This document shows, piece by piece, positions 42,599-53,616 of a stretch of DNA of 64,000 nt. Origin of the DNA: Chlorops oryzae (taxonomy: Eukaryota; Arthropoda; Insecta; Diptera; Chloropidae); contig CM035807.1 of NCBI GenBank assembly GCA_020466095.1, forward strand, positions 37,788,135 to 37,852,134, in the 5' to 3' direction. The notes under the pieces are model-generated. The model was not told the DNA's origin. It was given only the letters and a program-made list of their open reading frames with translations, and made no database searches. Position 1 is the stretch's first letter, and every line of letters begins with the position of its first letter. The position numbers and the translations under genes are program-made.

Positions 42599-43494
42599 TT
42601 ATACCCGACACACTCTGTGTCGAGGGTATATTGCGTTTGTTGGTTTGTGTGTAACACCCAGAACCAGTCGAGATAGACCATACAAAATGTATATAGAAAT
42701 GATCACGTCACCAGGAGATTCGATTTAGACATGTCCGTCTGTCCGTCTGTCTGTCTTTCTGTCTGTCCGTCCTGTCTGTCTGTCTGTATACCGTTATCTT
42801 ATCGAAGGAGTTGAGCTATCTTGACAAAATTTGGTATGCGTGCTCACGAGGACATGAGTAAGAACAAGTTCGAGAATGGATCCCCGATCGGACCATTTTT
42901 AGGGGTACCTCCAGTACTAGGGTCTGTTACGATAATCACAAAAACTGCTCTAAACTCGAAGTTTTCAACACATTTTGATGAAATTTGATATTTGAACATG
43001 TTTCAAGGCAAGTAATACGTTTTCCAAAAAAAATTTTAAAAGTGGGCGTGGCAAAAAGGGGCGTTTTTTCGAAAATGGTCCCCTACACCCGAACTTAAAA
43101 TGGGACTTGAACGAAAGTTGGCACTTATGCTTCTTTTGTAACCACAAACATTCTCCCAAAAAATTTCCTGGATTGGTCCATTATTAAGAGTACCCCCAGT
43201 ACTAGGGTCTGTCACAAAAATCTCAAAACTGCCTCAAAATCGGACTTTTTTCCAAATATTTCAATGAAAACTTAGGATTTGAGCATATATTTTAAGCCTC
43301 CGATTAGAATTCCAAAAAATTGGAAAAGTGGGCGTGGCAAAGGGGCAGTTTTCATAAAGAAATCTATCACAAGTCGGTATATGGGGCCCCTTATGGCCTT
43401 AACACCTCTTGATATTAAAAATTATTTGAACACGTGTGTCTGTGTCGGGTATTCTATTGTCAGGCTCGCCTGACTATAACACCCTTACTTGTTT
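42599..43494 (+). mobile_element. mini-me/DINE-1-like subfamily A, full length
   Basis: Same order of parts as 39607-40476: palindromic head, core, (GTCY)n at 42735-42788, two GTGGGCGTGGC boxes, TGTGTCGGGTAT, hairpin GTCAGGC-TC-GCCTGAC, ACACCCTTACTTGTTT. Small indels throughout relative to the 39.6 kb copy. Confidence 0.9.
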
Positions 43495-44199
43495 ATCTTT
43501 TGAGCGTACAAAATAATCCTCATTGTTTGCCATTTCTTTTTAACTACTTCGGCGAAAGAATAGCATGTAAAAATTAAAACGTACAAGAAACAAAGCGAGA
43601 AAATCTAAAGCGAATACAAACCATCCATATTTAAATTATTTCCCAATTCTACCCACAATCGGTTTTTAGCATCGCATCCCGAAATTTCTTGTTTTTTACA
43701 TTAAATAAATTTTCGTTCGCTTTTACGAACTCAATTATTTGCTCCTCTTCCTCTGGTGTAAATTTATTTTTTTCGACATTTTGTTCACACCAAATTTATT
43801 TTTATTTCATAAGTTTTCCAAATCGAAACTCAATGCATACGTGATTGAAAAGCAATAAAATTTAAATTTGTAGGAATATTCTGGTTCTGTCGGCAGAAAG
43901 AAGTCAAAAGTACATGTTTCTGTTTCTGTCGCAAATGCTCTAGATTCTGGTTCTGTTAATAACAGCCACAGAACTTCAAAATTCTGCTCCCGTTTCTGTC
44001 ACAGTCGAATATGTATGGGATTCTGGTTCTGTTTCTGTTCCTGCTCTTTGTGACAACAAGGCTTTAATCGTATTTCGAAAAAACGAAACTTGATTTTTTG
44101 TTAACGGTTTAACCGGACATTCAGAATTCGGGCCTTATTGATTTAAAAAAGTATATGGATTCCATAGTTTAAGAAGACAAACCAGTTTTATAGCACAAA
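43495..44199. other. non-coding; cluster of TTCTGTTTCTG words
   Basis: 43880-44045 contains ATTCTGGTTCTGT three or four times plus GTTTCTGTC words, a degenerate short-period repeat. Nothing else recognised. Confidence 0.5.
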
Positions 44200-44530
44200 C
44201 ATTGATATAATAAATCTAGCAAGCTCAAATGAGATCTCGCGATGGCGAAGCTGAAGTGTGTTAGATTTTGAATCTGGAAGGTCCGAGTTCTCGAACACAG
44301 GCAAAAGATTTTGTGGAAAAATGGAGAACGAAACAGGCAAGTAAATTTCAAGGAAAAAAATACTAGGAGCAGAAAGTAAGTTGCCAACCATTAATTAAGT
44401 TGCTTTCATCGCGCCTTCCAAAATGTCATGCACAAGCAATTTCAAAAAATTCCTTGTAGAATTTTTTTTTTAGTTTTCTAAGCATAAAAAGTTTTGTAGA
44501 ATGTTTTATTTCTCAGTTTTTAAGAAGAAT
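44200..44530 (+). repeat. tRNA-derived SINE, copy 1
   Basis: CTAGCAAGCTCAAATGAGAT leads into GCGATGGCGAAGCTGAAGTG (A-box-like), GGTCCGAGTTCTCGAACAC (B box with one extra base) and a body GTGGAAAAATGGAGAACGAA. It ends with AAGCATAAAAAG...TTTATTTCTCAG. All these blocks recur at 48870-49095. About 70 bp extra is inserted in this copy. Confidence 0.65.
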
Positions 44531-44974
44531 TCCTATCAAAATTAAGAAGTTATGCTCTTAACTTTTCGTTAAAATAAAACGACAAGAGTCTCTATGTTTT
44601 CAATAAGATTCTTGGATAAAAACCATAGTGAAATCTTATTGTTTTTCTTTCATTTTGTGTGGCATCGTTTTCTCTGTGTATTTGAAAGCATGGATTCAAA
44701 CATTCCAGTGTTAACTTTTGCCTTTTGTCAAGGTATAGGTATTTGTTTTTATCTATTAAAGGTTTCGTGTTCTTTTGTGAAAGCCGCAATATTTTCGTGC
44801 AAAATAACTTGTGTGGCTTTCAATAGGCCGAGGAGCAGATTGAACGTACATAGCTATTTGTGAATCTCTTGTGTTTTATGTCTCCAAAAAATTTAAAACT
44901 TGAGAGCAAATCCTTTTTTGCTGGAAAGTTTTGTCAAGTTAAAAATCGAAGAAAAACTTCAAGTTTGCCAGGAT
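44531..44974. other. non-coding, nothing recognised
   Basis: An 89-codon frame (44594-44863) shows no recognisable domain. Confidence 0.35.
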
Positions 44975-45120
44975 GGGTGTTAGGTGGTGGGCGTGGCCGA
45001 TTTTAATGATTGTTTCCTGATTTTAAATGTAAGCTCTGTGCAGAATTTTAAGATATTCTGAAGAAAGGAAAAAGTCTTATATCGAAAAATCCTTTTGGAT
45101 TGTATGCGGGTGGTTGTATT
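44975..45120 (+). repeat. GTGGGCGTGGCCGATTTT repeat, single unit
   Basis: GGTGGTGGGCGTGGCCGATT then TTAATGATTGTTTCC matches the pattern at 30998. Family otherwise unknown. Confidence 0.5.
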
Positions 45121-46943
45121 TTTCTTAGTTTTGTTAACTGAAATCATCACATTCAGTTTGAGCGAAATATATTGCATCTACGAAATAATGCCAAAAAATT
45201 TTATTTGGGGCCATAGAGCTTTGTAGTTATAATAAGTATAAAGATTTTGACATAGCAATCTCAGTTTTGTATGCTTGTATAACCTACCAGATTTTTTCAA
45301 AACAAATCACTATATTCTGTATTAGAATCAAATAAAATTAAACTTCGCTTACATACCCAACCAATCTTGAATATAAATTTAAGAATCAAATATTTAAATA
45401 TTTATAGAGAAATTTTCATGAATATTCAAGACCCATTTCAATATCTTGCAAATTTTCTACACATCCAAAATATTTTTGATGGTTTCAGTTAATTTTTACA
45501 GAACAAAGTTTGCCATTTCACTCTCTTTGTTCGGCGACATCTGTGCGAAGTGAACACCTCCAATTATGTAGTTGTGTGTTGCGAGTCCTGATGTTGAATA
45601 CATAGAACTTGTTATTTGATTCGAAAGTACGTAAAGGCTTTTTTTTCAACATTGTGCTTGAATGAGCCTAGGTAAATGTTAACGAAAAAGGTGTATGTAG
45701 GGTCGCAATTCTTCGCCCTTGCGAGCAAAAAGTGCCGCTGAAGGCAGCAGCACATAATCCTTGCTGTTTTCGTTGTGCTTTTTGGTTTTGGTTTGTTTAT
45801 TTGGTATTCAAAAAGCACTTTCGAGATGAGAGAGCGTGAAAAAAATATCACTTAAGCGCATGAATGCCAATTGGGTAAAGTGGTTGATCCCCTTTTTGGC
45901 TGTGAACCTTTTGAGCTTATGGGTCCCTTGTTGAGCACAATACAGGGCGAAGAAAATTCATAACGCATGATTACGAATAAACGTTGACTACGAAAAATAT
46001 TTTTAATCATTTTTGCGCTGGCCATTTGAATTTAGTCCTCAAAATGAGTTCAATTATTTATGAAAAATTACCATTAGAAAAGTGACACGCTTTTAAGACC
46101 CTTTATGTTGCCATTATAAAATAGCAAATAAAAAAAAAAAAAAAAAATAAAAATTGTTCAATCGTAATAAAATAAAACTGTGTCTATTTTAAACCACTAT
46201 GAAAATAGCCCTTGTCAACACCCGAAAATTCAAATGAAAAAAAACACAGCCACCCTGTATAATAACAAGCTTTGCATTGATATACATTTTATGACTCTCA
46301 AACCGTGGTCTTAACTTTAAAATCCTTTTTTGTGTCATGAGTTTTCAAGTCGTGAGGCTGTTTAACGCATCTGTTGCTATTTGGCTGAATTTTCCTCACG
46401 TACCTGCACATAAAGCGGATGATATCAAAGGTATCAGAGTGATTTTTATAAGGTTAAAGCAATGAGCTACATCATACATATTCGAACATGTAAAAATTTC
46501 CAAAATAAACGATGACACACACAAGTGACTAAAGATCGATATTTAAGGTCAACTAAGTTGCAAAACAATCCTTGATGTTGTTTTTATTTAGTGTTCCATT
46601 TGAAGTTTAGGTTACAGCGCAAATATAGGATAATTCCGCGATTCATTCCATTGACAGAATACGGAGAGGTCATAATGCTGATTATCACAGGTAGATTGTA
46701 TTCGTTGACAAATTCTGAACTTATTTTTCAACAACAATTGCTGCCAATAAAGAGAGAGAACACATTCAAATCAACATTATTTTATAATTAATATTACATT
46801 TTAGTGATTAGAAAAACACAGTAAAGCAATTCGCAGTCTTCTAAAGACCCTTTTAAAATTTATCCCCATTTCAAATGAGTATTTTCTGTTCTAAAAAGTG
46901 TCTCATGTTGTGAGTCACGCTTTGACTCAAGCATTTAGACCTA
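45121..46943. other. long stretch without recognised features
   Basis: AT-rich; poly-A at 46133-46147. Frames of 65-79 codons have no recognisable domain. Confidence 0.4.
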
Positions 46944-47460
46944 AATGTTCCCTCTTGTTCCGTCTCTGAGAACTCGATCGACACGGCAAAAAGACGGACA
47001 TAAGGAAATCAACAATAAAAGCCAACGACACCAGCAACGCGGAAGTGCAATGTTCTGTGGCAATATCACAGCGGACAAACGACAACGACAAGAAGACATT
47101 GAAGTGCTATTGCGTATAAGCTGATTCAACACTTTCACTGTATATAAACGGAGTTTCGATCAACGGAAAAGCAGACTGATCTTTACGTAATTCCGGAAGA
47201 CGTCTCAGCTCTATCTCACGTACTATCAAGAAGCCACGACAAATTGAGTTAAATATTAAAACATAGAGCCGTATCAAGTAAATATAAGGAGTTTAGGATT
47301 CGTACTGATTTCTGTGTAGACATAAGGATTTCTATTTTATAAATAACAGGATTGTAACTGTCAATTTTATCTTTTATTTAAAAAGGAATATAGGATTGTA
47401 TGACGTGCCTACCAACCAAAGTGCCACGGCGTCATACCATTTAATCCCCGTATCCCAACA
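46944..47460 (+). repeat. possible solo LTR
   Basis: TGTTCCCTCTTGTTCCG opens a less AT-rich block. TATATAAACGGAG lies at 47141 and an AT-rich tail ends near CCCGTATCCCAACA. A promoter-like TATA in a TG...CA unit of about 517 bp fits an LTR, but no target duplication, primer-binding site or retroviral-type gene was found, so this is weak. Confidence 0.25.
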
Positions 47461-48057
47461 CTTATAATTGATTAGCTGAAAGATTTAAGGATATTTTATC
47501 TTATTGAAAATAAGCTGTCATAAAACCTTAATGTACTCCTTTGCTTGGTGGGCACAATATATGAAAGAGAAAAGTTTCGCAGGGTTTTACATTGGGAAGT
47601 TGATACAATGGCCGTTTATTTAGAAGTATTCCGGGAGCATACAGTGAATTAATAGGGAAATAAACTTAAAACATAAAATTATAGATACTTTCATTTAAAA
47701 CAAACGCCTAAAGTTAATCTTAACTGTGAAGGGGCTAAAAACATTCTCAAACGTTAATAGAACTATGTTTTATTAAAAATAATAATTGAGGCAAATGTGG
47801 CCAACAAGAATGTGCCAGCACCATTGGCGTGGGTCTCACTAAACAGTGAAAGTGCCACGAAAGGAATTTCTTTGTAAAAGCAGTGGTGATCTATGGTTTT
47901 CACGATATTTTTGTTTCGCAACAAGGGGGCCCCAGCTAACGAAAGAGGCCCCCAATAGCGTCCCTCTTCTAGGTAAAGGAGTGGCAAACTTTCCCTGGTT
48001 GTTTTTTTTTGTTATTGTTTTGTGGCCAGGGGAAAGAAATTGTAGTATGTTATAAAA
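47461..48057. other. non-coding, nothing recognised
   Basis: GGGGGCCCCAGCTAACG...GGCCCCCAATAGCG at 47926-47960 resembles the G/C blocks near the hAT-like ends at 12.0 and 14.3 kb. Confidence 0.35.
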
Positions 48058-48098
48058 CCCGGCTGGAAATTGCCTAGAGAAATCTAGTTACTGGTAAG

Positions 48099-48636
48099 CA
48101 GTGGCGTGTCCAGAGAAATACTGCTTTGATAGTGCTTATACTTTCCACAGTGGTATATTGAACAATAATAAGACATTAACCCAAAAAATTTTGGGGGGGG
48201 GGCTAGAGGAAGTTTAAAAGTTATGGACCAAAACCAAAAAAATCCGAAAATTTCACAACGTCCGATTTTGATGAAAATTTATATATAGAATAAGTGAAAA
48301 ATTCTAAGAATTTTAGGACTAAAATTTTTTTAAAAAACTGGTCCTTTCTGGACCAGTTTGGAACTAGACCCTAACTAGACTAGTTGTAATCGGTGTCTTG
48401 AAAAAATTTTGACGCCAAAATTCTTAGCATTTTTTGCTTATTCTATATATAAATTTTCATCCAAATCGGACGCCATACATTTTTCGGATTTTTTTGGTTT
48501 TTGGTCCATAACTCTCTAAACTTCCTCTAGCCCCCCCAAAAATTTTTGGGTTAATGTCTTATAATTGTTCAATATATAATATCACTGTGGAAAATATAAG
48601 CACTATCAAAGCAGTATTTCTCTAGACACGCCACTG
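48099..48636. mobile_element. 538-bp foldback hAT MITE with perfect 8-bp duplication
   Basis: Starts CAGTGGCGTGTCCAGAGAAA and ends with the matching GACACGCCACTG. Arms of about 250 bp pair nearly along their length (TACTGCTTTGATAGTGCTTA on the left mirrors the right). CTGGTAAG flanks both sides (48091-48098, 48637-48644). The centre, about 48350, has GGTCCTTTCTGGACC and CTAGAC words. No coding capacity. Confidence 0.88.
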
Positions 48637-48869
48637 CTGGTAAGGGCCTAGCTAGTGCCTAACTAGTGCTTAGCTGGATTTGCCCAACTAGATAAATCTA
48701 GTCTGGCGCTAGTTAAGCGCTAGCTAGAGTCACCCCTGCAGGGGCGATGACTACACTGAAAAAATTTTGCATCGTTGTTTCTACGATAGGAAGACATAGA
48801 AAAATATAATAGAATCTACTTAAAATACAATAAGTTTTACTGTAAATCCAATAGTTTCTACCTTTATTG

Positions 48870-49095
48870 ATATAATAAAACTAGCAAGCTCAAATCATAT
48901 CTCGCGATGGCCTAGTTGAAATGTGCTAGATTTGTAATCGGAAAAGTCCGAGTTCGAACCCTGCCGCAGGCCATCGAATTTGTTGAAAAATGGAGAATAA
49001 AACAGACAGCTCTTTCATGAAATTCCTATGGAATCATTTTTTTAATTTTTTAAGCATAAAAAGATTGGTAAAATCTTTTATTTCCCAGTTTTTTA
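48870..49095 (+). repeat. tRNA-derived SINE, copy 2
   Basis: Contains GCGATGGCCTAGTTGAAATG (A box), GATTTGTAATCG (anticodon-arm-like) and GTCCGAGTTCGAACCCTGCC (B box), then the shared body AAAAATGGAGAATAAAACAG and AAGCATAAAAAG tail. A pol III promoter of this kind marks a SINE; a full tRNA cloverleaf is not preserved. Confidence 0.7.
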
Positions 49096-49325
49096 AATAA
49101 CGTTAATGTTAAATTATCTACTTTCCAAAAAAAACCCTCGCTAGAGCAGGGATCGAACCCGCCGACAAGAATTTACTAGCCGGGTGCTAGGTAGAAATAA
49201 CTAGCCGGGCGCTATCTAGCCGAAGCATTAACAAACTAGGAAGGCGCTAGCTAGACTTTACTAGCTAAGCCCAAGATATAAACTAGCTAGGGCCTAGCTA
49301 GCGCCGAGATAGAATTTCCAGCCGG

Positions 49326-50349
49326 AAATTTGTAGGGCACAATGCAGGAAATGCCGCCCCATCCAAACTGCCTCAATAAAAATACCTTCATAAAAATTTA
49401 AATACGATTTGGCGTCCGGGGCTGCTGCCCCCATCGGCCCCTCCCTGCTACGCTACCGAAGCCTGAGTAAGTTGAGGAATCGAATTTCCACTTGGTTCGT
49501 TCATTAATTTATAAAAGTTTATAAATTATTAGAAAATTGTTTAATCGAAAATCAATAGATCAATATAAGATGCATATCCAGACTCATGGCAGGAATTTGG
49601 AAAGTACAATGATGTCTGTGATTGTTTTTTATTTCGTGCAGCAATGTTCAACATTGAAATGTATGTAGAAAAACGGTAATAGGTAAGTATGAAGTATGTG
49701 GGATTATAGATCAAATTTGCAAATTTACATATTTGCGCCTAAATCAAAACTCAATTTTAGCCATGAAATGCAACGAAAAAAATAAACAAGTAAGGGTGTT
49801 ACAGTCAGATGAGCATGACCACACAATACCCGATACACAGTGCTTCGTCTAATGAACACAAATCAAAATTTTTAAGTTCACGGGATGTTACTTTGGTACC
49901 ATTGGAAAGGGAATTCCTCCACTAAGAGAAATCCAAGATATTAGAAGCCCAAAAATTTGTTTGTGTTTGTGTTTTTTTTATATTTACGTTTTGAAATTCT
50001 TATATTGGAGCATTTAAGAAAACATTCAACATATTGAAGCAAAGTTTATTTAAGCAATTTTCATAAATATCAGCTCAAGATATGAAATAATCATCTGCAG
50101 TAAAAATGTGAAACTTTTCTTTTGATAATTTGAAATTTTGCAAAGATTTAAGGAAAATACTTAAAATTAGTTGTTTGTTTGGACAATATCTTCTGACTTC
50201 CGCTTACTTCCAGTGATATTTTCAAAATATTAAAACCATTATTTATTACCTTTCAGAAGAGATATTGATCTCCTGCTACTGAATGTTTTATAATTTTATA
50301 TAAAGAATTTTAACGCTTCGCCATCTCACATTATTTTCTTTGGCAAGGC
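49326..50349. other. non-coding; one mini-me tail scar
   Basis: 49788-49850 reads ACAAGTAAGGGTGTTACAGT, a damaged hairpin, then ACAATACCCGATACACAG, the subfamily A tail on the minus strand, and stops. Nothing else recognised. Confidence 0.5.
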
Positions 50350-50838
50350 TGGGCTGGTTATACCCAACACATTCTGTGTCGGGTGTATATTGCGTTTGTG
50401 TGTAATACCCAGAACCAGTCGGGATAAACCATACAAAATAAATATAGAAATGATCAGTGGCACCATTAGATTCGATTTAGCCATGTCCGCCCGTGTGTCT
50501 GTTTGTATACAGTTTTCTTATTGAAGGAGTTGATTATCTTAACGGAATTTGGTGTGCGTGCTCACAGAGACATAAGTAAGAACAAGTTCGAGAAAAGACC
50601 TGATGACAATTTTTAAGGGTACCTGCAGCACAAGGGTCCGTTATGAAAACCACAAAAACCGCTCTAAAACCGGAGTTTTTCAAAATATTTTGATGACATT
50701 TGACGTTTGAACATGTTTAAAGGCAAATAATGTTATTCCCAAATATTGGAAAAGTGGGCGTGGCAGAAGGGCGTTTTTCGAAAATTGTCTCCTCTACCCG
50801 AAATTCGAATGGGACTTGAACGAAAATTGGCATGTATG
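50350..50838 (+). mobile_element. mini-me/DINE-1-like subfamily A, cut at its 3' side
   Basis: TATACCCAACACATTCTGTG head, core and body up to GACTTGAACGAAAATTGGCA, where homology to the 39.6 kb copy stops. The composite element begins there, so it probably inserted into this copy. The GTCY tract is reduced (GTCCGCCCGTGTGTCTG). Confidence 0.8.
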
Positions 50839-51010
50839 CCCTAGTGGCACCGGTTGTTACATAAGGCATTATGCAACGCTTATGAAACAAATGCATAGTT
50901 TCAAAGTGATCACTGAGATGTTACTGTAACGCTTATGGAATAAAAAAGCCCAAAGGCGGGCCTTTGCAACTAAATTTATGTTGCTGGAATTACATAAACT
51001 TATTGAACAA
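50839..51010. repeat. left subterminal repeat cluster
   Basis: GTTACATAAG, TTATGCAACG, CTTATGAAAC, ATGCATAG, CTTATGG, TTTGCAAC and TTACATAAAC within 170 bp. Confidence 0.5.
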
Positions 51011-52193
51011 AAAAAAACGGCTTTAAAAAATATAATTCTGGGTTTTGGTTTAAAAACTTTCGTTTAAAAAAAAGGGTTTTTAATAAAATGGTTGCAAAAG
51101 TTTTAAAATTTTTCAAATTTTCTTTTTAATACAGAAACAAATACATAGTGTGAATGCTTCCATGTTATGAAAATGTATAATTGAAATTTCGACTTTCCTC
51201 AAACCAAAACTTAGGTGCCCTTAAAGATATATGGTGAAATCTAACATTCTACCCCTTATATTTTTTCACGCGCCCTCGATCAAATAAAAATTATGATGTT
51301 TTATTCATAACTTAATACCTATACGCATAAATTTTTCTTGTTTAGAAAAAGTGTGGTTATGGAATGTCATTAGCAGAGCACCTAAAAGTATGCAAAGTTA
51401 AAACCTAGGAATTCTCTGATGCACGAATAACGTGACCAAGCTCGAAAAATAACTTTCATGAGGCTAAGCCGGAATTTAGTTTTAGAAAATCATAGTCTGA
51501 TGCATGCAATTCAGGTTTGAACGAAATTATTTATTCATACGACGAAACATATGATGACATATTTTTCAAAACGAATTCGAAGACAATCATTGTCGAATTC
51601 AAAATCATAATAAAGTTCTCAATTGGGGGACTGCAACGAAATGGTCACTCTTTGCATATATTAAGAAATTTATCGCAGAACGCAGATGGACCAACATGTA
51701 GGCAAGCTTGAGACAGGAGAATCGTGACATAGTGGGCCTGGGAATTTTTATCTTAAAAGAGAAATATTGAAAAATTCTCAAATTTTCTATTTTCAAATTA
51801 CACAAAAAAAACAAAAACGATAGGAATTTTTTCTCTTATATTTTTAGGGGAAGTTATTAATGAAGAAAACTTTGGATATAAGGTCCAAAGATTAAAAAAT
51901 CATAACCCACTATAAACACGTTTCTCCTGGCCTGAACCATAAATGAGTTGTTGCGCGACAACGCATTAAGTCTACAGTATTTTCTTCCAATTCTCAGAAC
52001 AAATGTAGTTTTATTTTTCAAGGATTTCAGACATTTATGTCTCGCCAAATTTCAAGTTTATGGCCAGGTACTATTTTCATTAAGCAACACATGCTTGCAT
52101 ATATGAGCGTTCGTCTCTGTCGTATCTAGGACAGCTGATCAATGTGCAATTTATTACTTTTTCTTTCGGTGTGGGATAAAAAACAACTCCAAG

Positions 52194-53616
52194 ATGTCTT
52201 TTTGCATCGTACAGACTAGAAAGAGCGTTAAATCGAAACCAATACTAACAGTGGTACCGAAAAGCGGGTTGATGGAAGTATGGTTTTTCTGGCCCAAGAA
52301 TCGATTTTGTAAGCCTCTCAACCGATAAAAAACCTCTTCCGGACAAGTTAACATGGACATCGCAACCATGCAAAGTTTTGGGAAAAGTATATGATGCAGT
52401 TTCGTAACGTTCGTCAACGAGGTAACATAGGACTCGTTTACGTCCGGGCCGGGCTCAACGTTTGAAATTTTCGCCATCTTGAATTTGTGCTGTCGCCGGA
52501 CATATAAAACGGAAAATTAAATTTAAAAAAAAAAAAAACCAAATTAAAGTGTCGAAAGAGTGTCAAGGAGGAATATAAGTACTCAATGGCACTCAATTCG
52601 CACTAAACTACTATCTAAATATTCTTGGGCGGCCATTTTGAACCTTTGCCTGTACTCCGTTGAGGGCGGTGGTGAAGGGGAAATCACGCATTTATTCGTA
52701 CATATAAAGCATCAGAGCCTGACGTCGGTCATTAAAACGAAGATTTAACATTCAAAAAGTTTAACCTGGCATATGTGGACCTTACTGTGTCCCAGCCATT
52801 AATTTAAAGTAAAAAAAAAAGAAAAGTATATGTTGCCTACGCAGACGCTGAAGACGCGGTCATTCAATTGACAGCTTTGACTGATTCGGAAGATGCAATG
52901 GAAAGGTCACGATTAACGCGCAATACTCCACGGAAAAAAAGAAAAATTCGAATCGAAATCTTATAATTTAACTGCAAAAGCAACCGTAAAGTTATATTTT
53001 AATAAAAAACAACTTAAAATCTCATGAATGGAACATTTTTTCCAGTCAGCAATCGTTACAAAACCGGAAGAGATGCTTCCCCACTGCAATCGGACCTTCG
53101 AAACAAAACCGACCCACTGGACTCACAGCTCCTGAATCCAAACCCTTAAAACCATTATCCAACCGTGCGGCGTTGGAAATTGAATCAAATGTGAATAATC
53201 ACTCGGTATGTTCCTATCGATAGATGAACATTTTCATAGCATTCTACTATAAATGTGATTTCTACAGCTTTTTAATATGGTGGAACAAAGTGATGAAGAA
53301 AATGCATATCAACTTTCCGATTCGAATGGACCTTGAAGAGTAACAACAACAATAAAGAATGTAGTTTCTGTGGCGGAAATAATTCTGATGCGAAAATTCA
53401 CGAGCGCTTAGATGCTTTAGAGCGAGAAAAAAACTCTTCAACGTGTCGCCTCTGAAAAAAATACTTCAGTTTATGGCTGACTTTACAAAATTGATGCAAA
53501 AAAAATCGGCTCCGATTTCTGCTCAATGCAGCAAAGAAATCGAAGCGGAAGAAGGATTTTCTGAATTCGAAGACATGGGTTTAATAGAAACTGAAGCGGA
53601 TAAATGTATGATTTAG
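52194..53616 (+). pseudogene. DUF4806-type accessory protein gene, broken
   Basis: The start at ATG 52194 gives MSFCIVQTRKSV, LTVVPKSGLMEVWFFWPKN and, after a shift near 52305, LPDKLTWTSQPCKVLGKVYD. Arthropod transposon-linked proteins carrying DUF4806 start with this kind of FxIVQT...VVPxxW...WP module. Further pieces are DAEDAVIQLTALTDSEDAME plus a basic run (RKKRKIR, to about 52960) and SNRAALEIESNVNN. The last ends at a 62-bp intron (GTATGT 53206 to CTACAG 53267). Then come KECSFCGGNNSDAKIHERLD and, after another shift, KILQFMADFTKLMQKK and FEDMGLIETEADK. Its role in the element is unknown. The minus-strand 107-codon frame at 52154-52477 is a shadow. Confidence 0.6.

Larger units (their letters stand above)
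48058..49325. mobile_element. CTAG-rich foldback element with later insertions
   Basis: The left end CCGGCTGGAAATTGCCTAG and right end AGAATTTCCAGCCGG are inverse. Inside, both sides are built from CTAGCTAG/GCGCTAG words (48650-48735 and 49160-49310). The 538-bp hAT MITE at 48099 and a tRNA-derived repeat at 48870 were inserted into it. GGGTTCGATCCCTGC on the minus strand at 49151-49165 is another B-box-like sequence. Confidence 0.6.

Noticed and set aside
46944..47460. Full LTR retrotransposon
   Set aside because: No gag/pol-like frame anywhere nearby and no second LTR; kept only as a weak solo-LTR possibility.
48870..48965. Functional tRNA-Thr gene
   Set aside because: The loop shows TGT, but the sequence is repeated with a SINE-like body at 44.2 kb and the cloverleaf is broken.
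52154..52477. 107-codon minus-strand frame starting MAKISNVEPG
   Set aside because: The plus strand here reads FCIVQT...VVPKSG...FWPKN, matching a known protein start; the minus frame is a shadow.
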